From Saprolegnia diclina VS20 (Eukaryota; Oomycota; Saprolegniomycetes; Saprolegniales; Saprolegniaceae), in the NCBI RefSeq assembly GCF_000281045.1, contig NW_008246153.1, forward strand, positions 104,246 to 168,245: 64,000 bases of DNA, written 5' to 3'. How positions within the stretch are numbered: position 1 is the first letter of the stretch; every line of letters starts with the position of its first letter. The position numbers and the translations under genes are program-made. The notes below the pieces were generated by a model. It searched no databases. It was not told where the DNA came from and was given only the letters and a program-made list of their open reading frames with translations. Of this stretch, positions 31,955-40,900 are shown one piece after another.

Positions 31955-32584
31955 ATGGGCTTCTCGGCAGTCGAGTATGTGGCCGCGGGCGTCTTCGTCG
32001 CCGCCGTCTTCCTCGTCATCTCGGTCATCAAGGTGTTGCGCCCGAAGAAGGTGCTCGAGGGCGACGACGTCCTCGACGAGATGATCAACGGCTTTGACTT
32101 TTCGCTGCCGCCGCAGGTCGAAGAGTACCGTGCGATCCGCGAGAAGGCGCCCGCGACGCTGGGCGAAGAAGACATGAAGATTGTGTGCTCGGCGCTCTTT
32201 CGCCGGGCGGTGGCCGACATTCCGCTCATTCGCAAGATTCAGACCGAAGCGCAGGGCATGCAGCGCTTGAAGCAGAACGACCTGATCAAGGACGGTCCGT
32301 TTATGAGCTTCAAGCTCGCGGAAGAGATGATTGCCGAAGAGATCAAGGAGGTGCGCGAAGAAGCCCAGGCGCTCCAGCCCAACGACAACTGGGGCGAGAG
32401 CATTTTTGCCCAAGCCGTCCAGTTCATCAACCACATGGCCGAGCAGGAGCAGCTCGCGGAACAGAAGAAGCAGCAGACCGACATGGCCGCGCAGGCGCAA
32501 GCCCTCAAGCAAGCGCAGCTGGCAGCGCAGTTGCAGGCCAACTTGGCCAGCCAGCAAGAACAAGAGTTGCGAAAGAGAAAGTGA
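31955..32584 (+). CDS. Sec66/Sec71-like ER translocon protein
   Basis: A 209-residue single-exon protein. An N-terminal membrane helix (VEYVAAGVFVAAVFLVISVI) is followed by a cytosolic domain with LFRRAVADIPLIRKIQTEAQ, LAEEMIAEEIKEVREEA and NWGESIFAQAVQFINHM. These match the Sec66 (Sec71) family, a subunit of the Sec62/63 post-translational ER translocation complex. The C terminus is a Gln/Ala-rich coiled coil. The ATG follows a pair of TATCCGGAT-type motifs. It is convergent with ERCC1, with a 24-bp gap. Confidence 0.8.
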   Translation: MGFSAVEYVAAGVFVAAVFLVISVIKVLRPKKVLEGDDVLDEMINGFDFSLPPQVEEYRAIREKAPATLGEEDMKIVCSALFRRAVADIPLIRKIQTEAQGMQRLKQNDLIKDGPFMSFKLAEEMIAEEIKEVREEAQALQPNDNWGESIFAQAVQFINHMAEQEQLAEQKKQQTDMAAQAQALKQAQLAAQLQANLASQQEQELRKRK

Positions 32585-32608
32585 TTTTATAATACCATTG
32601 CGTGGCGT

Positions 32609-33466
32609 CTAACTGGTTGCGTGGAAGGGCGTGTTGAATGCCTCGAGGAGCATCTGGACCTTCTTGCCACCGATGCCGGGACACAGCGCCAGCTCGTCTT
32701 CCGTCGCGCACATGAGCCGCTGCACCGAGCCAAAGTTGCTCGAGAGCGTGACGACTAGAACGATAGCATGAGCGCGGAGCATGCCGCTTCCGCGTACCGT
32801 CGGTCTTGTTGATCGACCGGACGCCTGTGAGCACGTCGGCCAGCTGCGCGCTGTAGTCGTTCTCAACTTTCTCCTTGATAAGCGTCGCCGGTCGATTCTC
32901 GTAGCTCTTGAGCGTCTCAATGTACCGCGCCGCCTCTGATGCATCATGAGCGAGGCTAGCACCCAGTGAGTACCTTTCCAGCTCCACGCCAGGAGAAGCG
33001 TAAAGCCACAGGCGAGCGCGTCGCGGTTGATCTCCTTGAGCGCTGACTCGTTGTCGGGAACGTCGACGTGGCACACAACAACCTGGACGCGCGCCGGCTT
33101 GACGCGCCCGAGCTTGCTCTTGAGGTACGTCGGGTGCAGCATGTGGTAGCGCACGCTGAGGAAGCATGCGACGCACGCCTCGCCCATCATGTAGTCGGAC
33201 GTGATGTCCGGGTTCACCTCGGGGATGACGTTGTGGAGAAGCTTGACGAGCGGGTTGCCGCTCTGGCTCGGGTGGATGTGCACGACCAGCGACTCGGCGA
33301 ACGGCGAAGCTGCTGCGGGCGATGGCGCCGCTACTGCAGGCTTGACGACACTCTGGAAGACGCTGGTGAAAGCGTCGGCGCGCGTAAGGTATCGCGGTGG
33401 TGCATCGTCGTCCCGTGGCGCCTCCGTCCGTGAGTCCACCTTGGCCACCGGCGCCCCAAGATCCAT
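32609..33466 (-). CDS. ERCC1: ERCC1/Rad10-like DNA repair protein
   Basis: ERCC1 is the non-catalytic partner of XPF in nucleotide-excision and interstrand-crosslink repair. The central domain shows LVVHIHPSQSGNPLVKLLHN, ITSDYMMGEACVACFLSVRY and VQVVVCHVDVPDNESALKEI. The C-terminal helix-hairpin-helix shows LMCATEDELALCPGIGGKKV. Exon 1 is 32974-33466. A 38-nt intron (32936-32973) restores KEAARYIETLKSYE, and another intron near 32752-32800 precedes VVTLSSNFGSVQRL. The MDLGAPVAKV start is chosen because a CATCCGGATA motif lies 14 nt upstream; an ATG further upstream would put that motif inside the gene. Confidence 0.9.
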   Translation of the reverse strand: MDLGAPVAKVDSRTEAPRDDDAPPRYLTRADAFTSVFQSVVKPAVAAPSPAAASPFAESLVVHIHPSQSGNPLVKLLHNVIPEVNPDITSDYMMGEACVACFLSVRYHMLHPTYLKSKLGRVKPARVQVVVCHVDVPDNESALKEINRDALACGFTLLLAWSWKGTHWVLASLMMHQRRRGTLRRSRATRIDRRRLSRRKLRTTTARSWPTCSQASGRSTRPTVRGSGMLRAHAIVLVVTLSSNFGSVQRLMCATEDELALCPGIGGKKVQMLLEAFNTPFHATS

Positions 33467-33480
33467 CGCGAAGATTTGGT

Positions 33481-33490
33481 CATCCGGATA
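33481..33490. promoter_or_regulatory. CATCCGGATA promoter motif (ERCC1)
   Basis: This copy lies 14 nt upstream of the ERCC1 start codon, the closest spacing in the window. Confidence 0.45.
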
Positions 33491-34006
33491 CGCCACGTGG
33501 AATTCGCACACATCAGTATAGCCATTGCGAGCGTGTTGCCCGGTCGCACGTGTCGTGGCTACTTGGTTCTTGGGTGCACTGCTGAACGCTATCATCATGC
33601 GCCAGCTCGTGGCTGGTCCAACGGCGCCTGCCATCGACTTCAACGGCCGACATCAGCGCCTCGATATACACTTGCACGATCACACCCTCTTCGTTGCAGC
33701 TCAGTTCTTAGCGACGTTTGCGACCTCCTTTCCATGCGGCCGCGACCTGTCTCGGCCCGCCTTTCCGGCCACGACGTACACCGCCAGCAACTTCAACTGA
33801 GCTAGAAGCCGTTGCAAGTACTAGTACGCTGTAATCAAACAGTGTCTTGGCGAGGACGAGCGAGCGAGCTTTCAGAAGCACTGCATCGCGGTGGCAGAGA
33901 GCTTGTAGTATGAGCTGGCTGTCCCAGCTGTAGACCATGTGCATGCTGTCGACGGTGGCGTGTCTTTGTTTAGTTTCCTGCCCGGCGACAAAAACAGGGT
34001 CCGCCG

Positions 34007-34016
34007 AATCCGGATA
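34007..34016. promoter_or_regulatory. AATCCGGATA motif
   Basis: This copy is 214 nt upstream of the 34231 start codon, further than in other genes. It is about 62 nt from the possible minus-strand start at 33944, so its target is unclear. Confidence 0.3.
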
Positions 34017-34230
34017 ACGGGGGGCTTTCGGGTCGGTTCGGCAGGAATTGCCTGCCCTGTCCCTCGCTTGAACGACTATATATCATGTCGAGGGACGTAA
34101 ACGCGAGGTAGTACCTGGTTTTAAGGACAATTGGCCCCTAGCCGGCCGCGGCCTGAGCTCGCGAATCCATTGGCTGTGATACATTTCTTTGTTTGGCCTC
34201 CATCGAGCAATTCATTCCCGGTTCGCTGCA

Positions 34231-35151
34231 ATGTCTGCCATGTCCAAGCCCCTCGTCCTCGGCGCCATCGCGGCCTCGGTCGTCGCCCTCTTCTTCCTCT
34301 TCAAGGCGCAGTCCAACAACTCGGTATGGCAATAAGATCTAAAGGACGATCATGGCTCATGCGACGCTCTGTAGGAATCGTCGAACGCCACCAAGGAAGA
34401 GGCTGGCGAGCGCTCGATTGCGGCGCCGGTCGCGCCCTCGGCGTCGCTCCCGTCGCTCCCCAAGGATCAGCTCCTGTCGATCTTGACCATCATCTCGACG
34501 CAGATGGGCCAGATTGTGCTCTCGCTCGCCAACATTGAGCAGAAGATCCGCCAGGAGTCGGCCCAGAGCGGCCGCTCGCTCCCGGAGGACCAGCTTGCCG
34601 CGTACCTCATGGGCCAATTCGAGGAGGCCATGAAGGCGATTGAAGCCCAGGCCTACAGCAAGCACAACACGTCGGAAGACGAGGTGCGCATTGCCACCGA
34701 GTACTACGAGTCGGTCGAGGACCCGGAAGTCCACGCCGCCGTCGGCAAGCTCCAGGAGCTCTACCGCCTGATCACGGGCGCCGGTGCTGCCGACGTCGAA
34801 GTTCCGGAGGACCTCACGCTTGAGAAGTTCCTGATCATCATGGAAGAAACCATGGAATCCCTCAACGTCGCGATGGAGGAAGTGTGCCAGGAGGTCAAGC
34901 TCCTCGACCCCGAGGACAAGGAGGAGGCCATCAACGAGCGTTACGTCAAGAAGGCCGACCAGCTCAGCGCCCAGATCCACGAGCAGCACGGCCTCTCGCG
35001 CGAGATCCTGCAGGCCGCCATGATGAAGTACCAGCAGGAGCCCATCTTCCTCCAGCGCATGACGGAGCTGCAGCACATCCAGAGCCAGCGCTTTGCGGCC
35101 GCCGGCTCGATCTTCAACGGCGAAGTCAACATGGGTCTCTCGGAGGAGTAA
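34231..35151 (+). CDS. N-terminally membrane-anchored hypothetical protein
   Basis: Two exons (34231-34323 and 34375-35151) joined by a 51-nt intron give about 289 residues, with NNS|ESSNATKEEAGE across the join. The N terminus is a single membrane helix (VLGAIAASVVALFFLFKA). The remainder is acidic and strongly helical, with segments such as LLSILTIISTQMGQIVLSLA, PEDQLAAYLMGQFEEAMKAI and QAAMMKYQQEPIFLQRMTEL. The long cytosolic or luminal helical domain suggests an adaptor, but I recognise no family. Codon use is typical of the neighbours. Confidence 0.75.
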
Positions 35152-35533
35152 ACTGCTTGTTAGAGAAGTTACACTATATATAATAGGTATGTTATACTGT
35201 GTCATCGACACGAAGGCCACAGAGCACACGATTGGCATCAGTGGTGAAGGCTAAGAACTTGGTGGTGGCGGCCAGCGGGACGCCTTCCTTCCCCAAAGTA
35301 GAATGATGAGCACAACCCATGACAAGGGCCGTCGACATCAGGGCAGTACCGTACTGTTGCTGCGGTAGCAACGGAGCACTGTGCTGGGCGTGAGCACTGT
35401 TAGCGAGCTGTCAACGACCGGGCCTTGACGCGGCTTCGCTGTCGCTGGTGACGTGGTGTCGGCTGTATCCGGATAATGGTGTTCGTGGCTGGCGATACAA
35501 AAAACAAAGTCTTTTTCACTCGAGAGGTCGACC
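35152..35533. other. Intergenic region upstream of SRP19
   Basis: This stretch holds an AT-rich patch just after the previous stop (35160-35200) and a perfect TATCCGGATA at 35466-35475. No gene is supported. Confidence 0.5.
35466..35475. promoter_or_regulatory. TATCCGGATA promoter motif (SRP19)
   Basis: A perfect 10-bp palindrome 58 nt upstream of the SRP19 start codon. Confidence 0.5.
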
Positions 35534-36415
35534 ATGTCCTACCGCAAGCCCAAGGGCTCGGCCAAGCCCAACGTCGCAGGCGAGGTCTACGACACGAACG
35601 CAGTCCCGGTCCGCCGCCCCACAACATCTAGCAGCGGCGGCATGACGCCCGAGCAGCGCGCCCAGATGGAAGGCATGACCAACATGATGAAGTCGATGGG
35701 CATGCCCGTGCCCGCAGGTATGACCCCCGAGCGCATGCTCCAGGCCATGAACGCCATGGGCATGGGCGGTATGCCCGGCATGGGCGGTATGCCCGGCATG
35801 CCCGGCATGGGCGGCATGGGCGGTATGCCTGGTATGGGTATGCCGCCGGGTATGGCCGGCCTCATGCCACCGGGTATGGCCGGCCTCATGCCGCCGGGAA
35901 TGGACGAGTCGGACATGGACGGTATGGCCGGTATGATGGGCATGCCCCAAGGAGAGGCTGCGATCTACGGCAGCGGCGTTGCACACGGCACGGACTTTTC
36001 GCGCTGGGCGACGTTCTACCCCAACTACATCGACTCGGGCAAGACGAACGCCGACGGCCGCCGCATCCCCAAGGCCATGTCGTGCGACCGCCCGATCGTC
36101 GAAGAGATGGCCGAGGTCTGCCGCTACTTCAAGCTCGACCACGTCACGGAACCGTACAAGGCGTACTCGCGCGACTTTCTCGTGCCTGGCCGCGTCCGCG
36201 TCAAGCTCGTCGATGCGAATCGCAACCCGCTCCACGCCGAGATTCGGACGCGGAAGGACCTCATGCTCAAGATGGGCGAGCTCATCCCGAAGCTCCAACT
36301 CCGAAAAGACCGCTTGGCCCGCGAACTCGAAGCCGCCAAGGCCGCGACGACCGGTGCGCCGGCGACCGCCGCCGCGAGCAGTAAGAAAAAGGGCAAGAAG
36401 AAGGGCCGTAGATAA
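35534..36415 (+). CDS. SRP19: SRP19 with Met/Gly-rich N-terminal extension
   Basis: SRP19 binds SRP RNA helices 6 and 8 and promotes SRP54 loading in the signal recognition particle. The conserved domain starts near residue 155: RWATFYPNYIDSGKTNADGR, RIPKAMSCDRPIVEEMAEVC, then SRDFLVPGRVRVKL. The tail ends in a basic run (KKKGKKKGRR), as in other SRP19 proteins. The protein is 293 residues, roughly twice the usual length, because residues 35-140 are a Met/Gly/Pro-rich repeat built from GMGGMPGM units, continuing with two PPGMAGLM copies. Such Met-rich sequence is reminiscent of the SRP54 M domain, but homology is not implied. The gene has no intron. Confidence 0.9.
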   Translation: MSYRKPKGSAKPNVAGEVYDTNAVPVRRPTTSSSGGMTPEQRAQMEGMTNMMKSMGMPVPAGMTPERMLQAMNAMGMGGMPGMGGMPGMPGMGGMGGMPGMGMPPGMAGLMPPGMAGLMPPGMDESDMDGMAGMMGMPQGEAAIYGSGVAHGTDFSRWATFYPNYIDSGKTNADGRRIPKAMSCDRPIVEEMAEVCRYFKLDHVTEPYKAYSRDFLVPGRVRVKLVDANRNPLHAEIRTRKDLMLKMGELIPKLQLRKDRLARELEAAKAATTGAPATAAASSKKKGKKKGRR

Positions 36416-36476
36416 ACCACCTGTGTATATACGCGTGCGATTCAATGTACATGCACGATACATGCGACTTGGTTTG

Positions 36477-37486
36477 TTACTTTCGGCGGCCGCGGCCGGG
36501 CGCCGCTGGGCGTGCAAACGCCTTGGGCTGCACCAGAGTCGCCTCGTCGAGGTCCGTCGCCACGTCGGCGCGAATGGCGTCGGCCACTGTCGCCACGTCC
36601 GTGATCTCAATCTACTCAGCACCCATGGCTCGCCAGCATACAAGGTCATACTATTTCGTACCGTCTTGTCAATGGCAATGTGATGGGCCGGGAGGAGGGC
36701 GAGGACCGACGCCTTTGCCGTCGAGTACGTCATCTTGGCGCGCACCGGCGCGTCGTCGGGGCACACGTACAAGAAGACGACGCCGGTCGACGAGACGCGG
36801 TACAGGACGTAGCTCGGCGCGTGCTTGGTCATCTCGCTGCTGAGGAGGCTCTCGTGGACGTTTGGGAGCGCTTTCGCCACGACAAGCGCTTCGTTTTCGA
36901 GGTGCAAACTCAGAAAGGCCGGCGACGTCGCAATGGCAAAGGTGTCGAGCGCCGCAGCGCAGGCGGGCGTGAGCCCAAAAGGCATGACCGACATGGCGCT
37001 CGCCTTCACCGAGAGGTCGCGCTCGAGGCGCGCCTCTTCCTTGAGCAAGACCTCCTTCTCGCTGAGCGGCCCCGAGTTGTTGTGCATGGTCGAGAGCACG
37101 TCGTGGAAGGTAAAGGCCGCGAGGTCGGTCGTGTGCACGTCGCCGACAAAGTACGAGAGGCCGAGCTGCTGCTTGAGGCAGTCGCGCGCCGAGGCGTACA
37201 GCATCTTTTCACGCGCCGGCAGCGTGTCGGCCACGTGCGCAATCAGAATCCACTTCCACGGCCCGTTGGAGCTCGCAATGTGGAAGAGGAGGAGGCTCGG
37301 CGCCGTCGTCGACGCTTGGATATTCGCCCACTGGGCCTCGGGCGCCTCATCGACGGGAAAGGCCGTCGCACACACGAGCGTCTCGTTCTCGACCTTGACG
37401 TCCAAGCAGCGCGTGCTGTTGCCGTCCTGTGCCTGCTGGAAGAGCGTCGTGAGCGCGTCGCCGACGCGGAGGATCTGGCTGTTCAT
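36477..37486 (-). CDS. Twinfilin-like actin-binding protein
   Basis: Two exons (36662-37486 and 36477-36611) give 319 residues; the 50-nt intron is removed to join HHIAIDKT to IEITDVATVADAI. Two ADF-homology domains are visible. The first covers about residues 5-140 (GPWKWILIAHVADTLPAREK, LYASARDCLKQQLG). The second covers about 175-300 (PSYVLYRVSSTGVVFLYVCP, KMTYSTAKASVLALL). Between them is the ADF-family linker LLKEEARLERDL. Twinfilins bind ADP-actin monomers and cap barbed ends. The C terminus is short and basic (RPAAPGRGRRK). CATCCGGATA lies 34 nt upstream of the start. Confidence 0.88.
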
Positions 37487-37520
37487 CGCTCTAGTGACTT
37501 TGCCGCAAATCTTTGGAGCC

Positions 37521-37530
37521 CATCCGGATA
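37521..37530. promoter_or_regulatory. CATCCGGATA promoter motif (twinfilin)
   Basis: This copy lies 34 nt upstream of the twinfilin start codon. Confidence 0.45.
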
Positions 37531-37779
37531 CACTACAAAATTACACGATCTTGCCAGCGGACCAACTTTCGAGCGCCTTCACGCTCGCGGTAACCAGGTA
37601 AAGGCGCCTTCTACCTCTCCATGCTCGCATCGGTGCCACATGCCTTTGGCTGCAATCAGTCGGCGACTACGATCAAGGGGAATTGCCCTTGACAGCGATG
37701 GAGTGGGACCGGGGACGTTGTGAGGCAGTCCATCAGTCATCGCACAGTCTAGTCGTACGCCACTTAAAAAGAAATCGGC

Positions 37780-37784
37780 AAAAA
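37780..37784 (-). terminator. Pol III T-run terminator
   Basis: Five A residues on the plus strand give TTTTT on the tRNA strand, starting four bases beyond the tRNA 3' end. This is the usual RNA polymerase III terminator. Confidence 0.75.
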
Positions 37785-37787
37785 TAT

Positions 37788-37860
37788 TACTCGACGCGGG
37801 ACTCGAACCCGCAACCCCCAGATTCGAAGTCTGATACGCTATCCATTGCGCCAGCCGAGC
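37788..37860 (-). tRNA. tRNA-Arg (anticodon UCG)
   Basis: The 73-nt cloverleaf has a seven-pair acceptor stem (GCTCGGC with GTCGAGT, two G-U pairs), A box TGGCGCAATGG, anticodon loop CTTCGAA (anticodon TCG, reading CGA), and B box GGTTCGAGTCC. There is no intron. CCA is not encoded, as usual for nuclear tRNA genes. It lies 120 bp upstream of the INTS1 start on the opposite strand, and the two may share open chromatin. Confidence 0.96.
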
Positions 37861-37980
37861 TGCTTGACATCGAATCTCATGTTTCGATTATGCTCAATGA
37901 TTGCTGGCGCATGGATAAAGTTGGGTGTTTGTAGTCGACCTCCTTTTGGCAACGCCGCCAAAATTTTGTATGGGGCTGCG

Positions 37981-40900
37981 ATGGCACCCGGCCGACCAAC
38001 GCGAAGCACGACAGCCCGGGGCGAGAGCCTCCGTACGGCGGCCAAGGTGGCCACGCAGAAGATGACCGCGCCCAAGACAGTCCGCGCTGCGCGCATGCGT
38101 CGCGTTGTGTACGACGAGTCGGACGACGAGGACGAGGACGAGCCATCCGAGGAAGATGGGTCGGACGCCAACGAGGACCTCGACGACGACGACGAAGAAG
38201 AGGACGAAGAGGAAGAGGACGACGACGAGGAAGAGGTCGTCGACGCCAAGGTCGAAGCCGAAGGAAAGCGAAAACGTCCGGCGAAAAAAGAAGAACAACC
38301 TACGAAGCCGAGTCCGATGAAAGCCAAGCCGCCTCCGCCGCCCAAAGAGGAGAAGACGCCCGAGAAGGACCCGCCACCGCCACCGCCACCGACGCCTCCG
38401 CAAGCGCCGGCCGAGCCTGACGATGCGCCCGAGCCGGACCACGACGGCGGCGACGACGACCCCGACGACGACGAAGACGAGGACCTCCGTGTGCTGCTGG
38501 AGACCGAGACAGACGAAGAGCAGCTCTTGCAGCTCATCAACGGGAGCCTAGGACAGCTCGCGCGGACAGGCGACGCGCCGGGCCGCGAGCTCTCGCTGGC
38601 TTTTCTCACGGCCGTCGGCGCCTCGCCGCTCAAGTTCCAGTCGCCCAACATTCTCAAAGCGCTCATGCGCATGCTTCGGAGCAAATTCCAGCGCGATCGG
38701 TCCGGGTCGCTCGAGAAGAAGCCGCCGACAAAGCCAAGCGCGTCGCTCGCGACCAAGCCGACGACCAAGGAGCCGGTCAAGGCCATCACATTGGCTGTCC
38801 TCGTTGCCAACCTCTTGGCCAAGATCCTCAAGGCCGCCATGGCTGCGTCCTCGACGTTTGCATGGCCTGACGACTGCGTCAAGGTGTTTGTCGACGACTC
38901 GCTCAACTCACGCGCGTGGGTCGACCACGAGCTCTGCGCGCCTTTTCTGACGTTGCTCAAGGCCGAGATGGCCGCCCAGCACCTCTCCAAGGACGTGTCG
39001 AGCCTCATCATGGAGCACCTGCTCTCGAAACTCAACGACATCAAGAAGCAAGGACCGGGGAATGCGCCGTCGACGAGCCTCAAGCAGGTCATGCTGACGC
39101 TCATGGACCTCACGGTGCTGCCGCAAGGCCGCCTCGTCGCGTCGTCGAACCTCGACATCTGGTTTGCCAACACGACGTACAAGAATTTGGCGCGGGAGCT
39201 CTTGCTCAAGTGCGCGCGGGTATACATCTCAAATTCAATCTCAATCGCCATATCTCAAATATGATGCTAGGCCTGTACGACGCTGGAACGACACGACATG
39301 GAGACGGTCGAGAACCTCCTCAACATGAAGTTCAAATCTGTGTCGTTTCCGCAGCTCAAGACCGAAGTGTTCTCGACGCTCGTGCGGCAGCGCCCCGAGT
39401 ACGTGGCCATCGCGATGAAGGTGGTGCTTGCAAAAGAGCGGCTCGGCGCGACGGTCAAGGACGTCGACAACCTCAAGATGATGCCGCTCATCTTCCGAGA
39501 GACGGCGCGCGCGGTCGAGCGCGACGAGGCCGACGACGCGCGCATGTTTCGCCGGCCGAACGCGCTGCACGCGGGCACCGAGTCGAGTGCTGCGTTGGCC
39601 GCGGTGCTCCAAGAGATGGCTGCAGTCCCGAGCAACCTCCCGACGCTCAAGAACACGCTGCGCAAGGTCTTCAAGAGCCTCAACCCCGACCAGCTGGACG
39701 TTCGCGCGTTCTGCGCCGGCCTCCTCACGCTGCCGCCCCACGGGTCCATGGAGCTCTACCTCGTCATGGGCGACCTTGTCTCGCTCGTGCTCTTTCTACA
39801 GGGGACGACGGTCAAGAGCCTGCAAGTGTCGGTACCGGACACGTCGGCGTCGTCGAGCGTGCGCATGGGCGGTCTGCTCTCCAAGAACGCGGCCGAGAAG
39901 CCGGCACGACGCCTTCTGAATGTCAACAACCCGCGCAAGAAGGAAGCGGCGCCAAGTGCGCCGGCACCGAGCGTGATTACGCCTTCGCTCCGCGCCAAGG
40001 AGGAGCTCGCGCAGCTCATTGCCGACGTCCAGCGCATGGCTGTCAACTGGTGCCACGAGGTTTACCAGCAGCTGCAAGGGGACATTATGCGGCTCTTCTC
40101 GGCCGTCATGCGCAAGATTCTGTTTTTGGATGCGGCCCCCGACGGCAATGTACGCGCGTTTGACAGCATAGGCTGGGAACTATCCTCTCTGTAGGCGACC
40201 GAGCACGACCGCGCGTGCTATGCGTTCTGCAAGGACATGCTGCCGCTCCACGAAGTTACGGTGGCGGGTATGGTTGGTCTCTGCTTTTACGTCGCGCCGA
40301 CCGACGCCCACGAGCTCCTCAAGGTGCTCGATACGCTTGTCACGCGCGCTGCCGAGGGCCACCTTGTGCGGGAAAGCTACTTTCAAGGCCCGACGGCGCA
40401 TCAGCTGCACGACTACGTGGCGGCCGGCGGTCTCCTTGGGCTACAGATCTCGCGCACGGACTTTGTCTTGCACTTGTACGAAGCGGGTGTCGTGCGCGGC
40501 CACACGTACGAGGGCAAGGCAGTGAGCTACGCCGAGCTCTACTGGCTCAGCTGCGCCATTTTGCTCGTCCTCGGCGTCTTCTCGCCGTCGACGATTGGCG
40601 CTGAAATCTGGTCGGCGATCCCGACCATGCGCTGTCTCATGCAAATGGCCATCACGGGCCGGTTCCGCTTCCCGCCCGTCGAGCCCGAAGATCCCAAGCT
40701 CTTTGGCCCCGAGGTGATGGGGCACGGCAGCCTTGTCGCGATCAACCAAGCGTATACTGAGTGGGAACTGCCGTTTCTGCAGAGCCAGCAGCTTTTGACA
40801 GACGGTACGCTGCTTGTGTCGATGCCGCCGGATGCGATGGCGCGGTGCCCGCCGCCCGACACGTTGCGCAAGGTCGAGGCGCTCGACAAGGCGCTCCGGC

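Larger units (their letters stand above)
33467..34230. other. Intergenic region between ERCC1 and TM-anchored gene
   Basis: Two TATCCGGATA-type motifs are present (33481-33490 and 34007-34016). A minus-strand frame starting at 33944 (MHMVYSWDSQLILQALC) begins about 60 nt downstream of the second motif and could be the first exon of a small gene, but no domain or continuation was recognised. Confidence 0.35.

Noticed and set aside
33525-33800. 91-codon plus-strand frame upstream of the anchored protein
   Set aside because: No domain, stop before the next gene, and upstream sequence is the ERCC1 promoter side.
35516-36400. His/Ala-rich minus-strand extension running on past twinfilin
   Set aside because: It is the antisense of the SRP19 Met/Gly repeat; twinfilin splices to its true last exon at 36477-36611.
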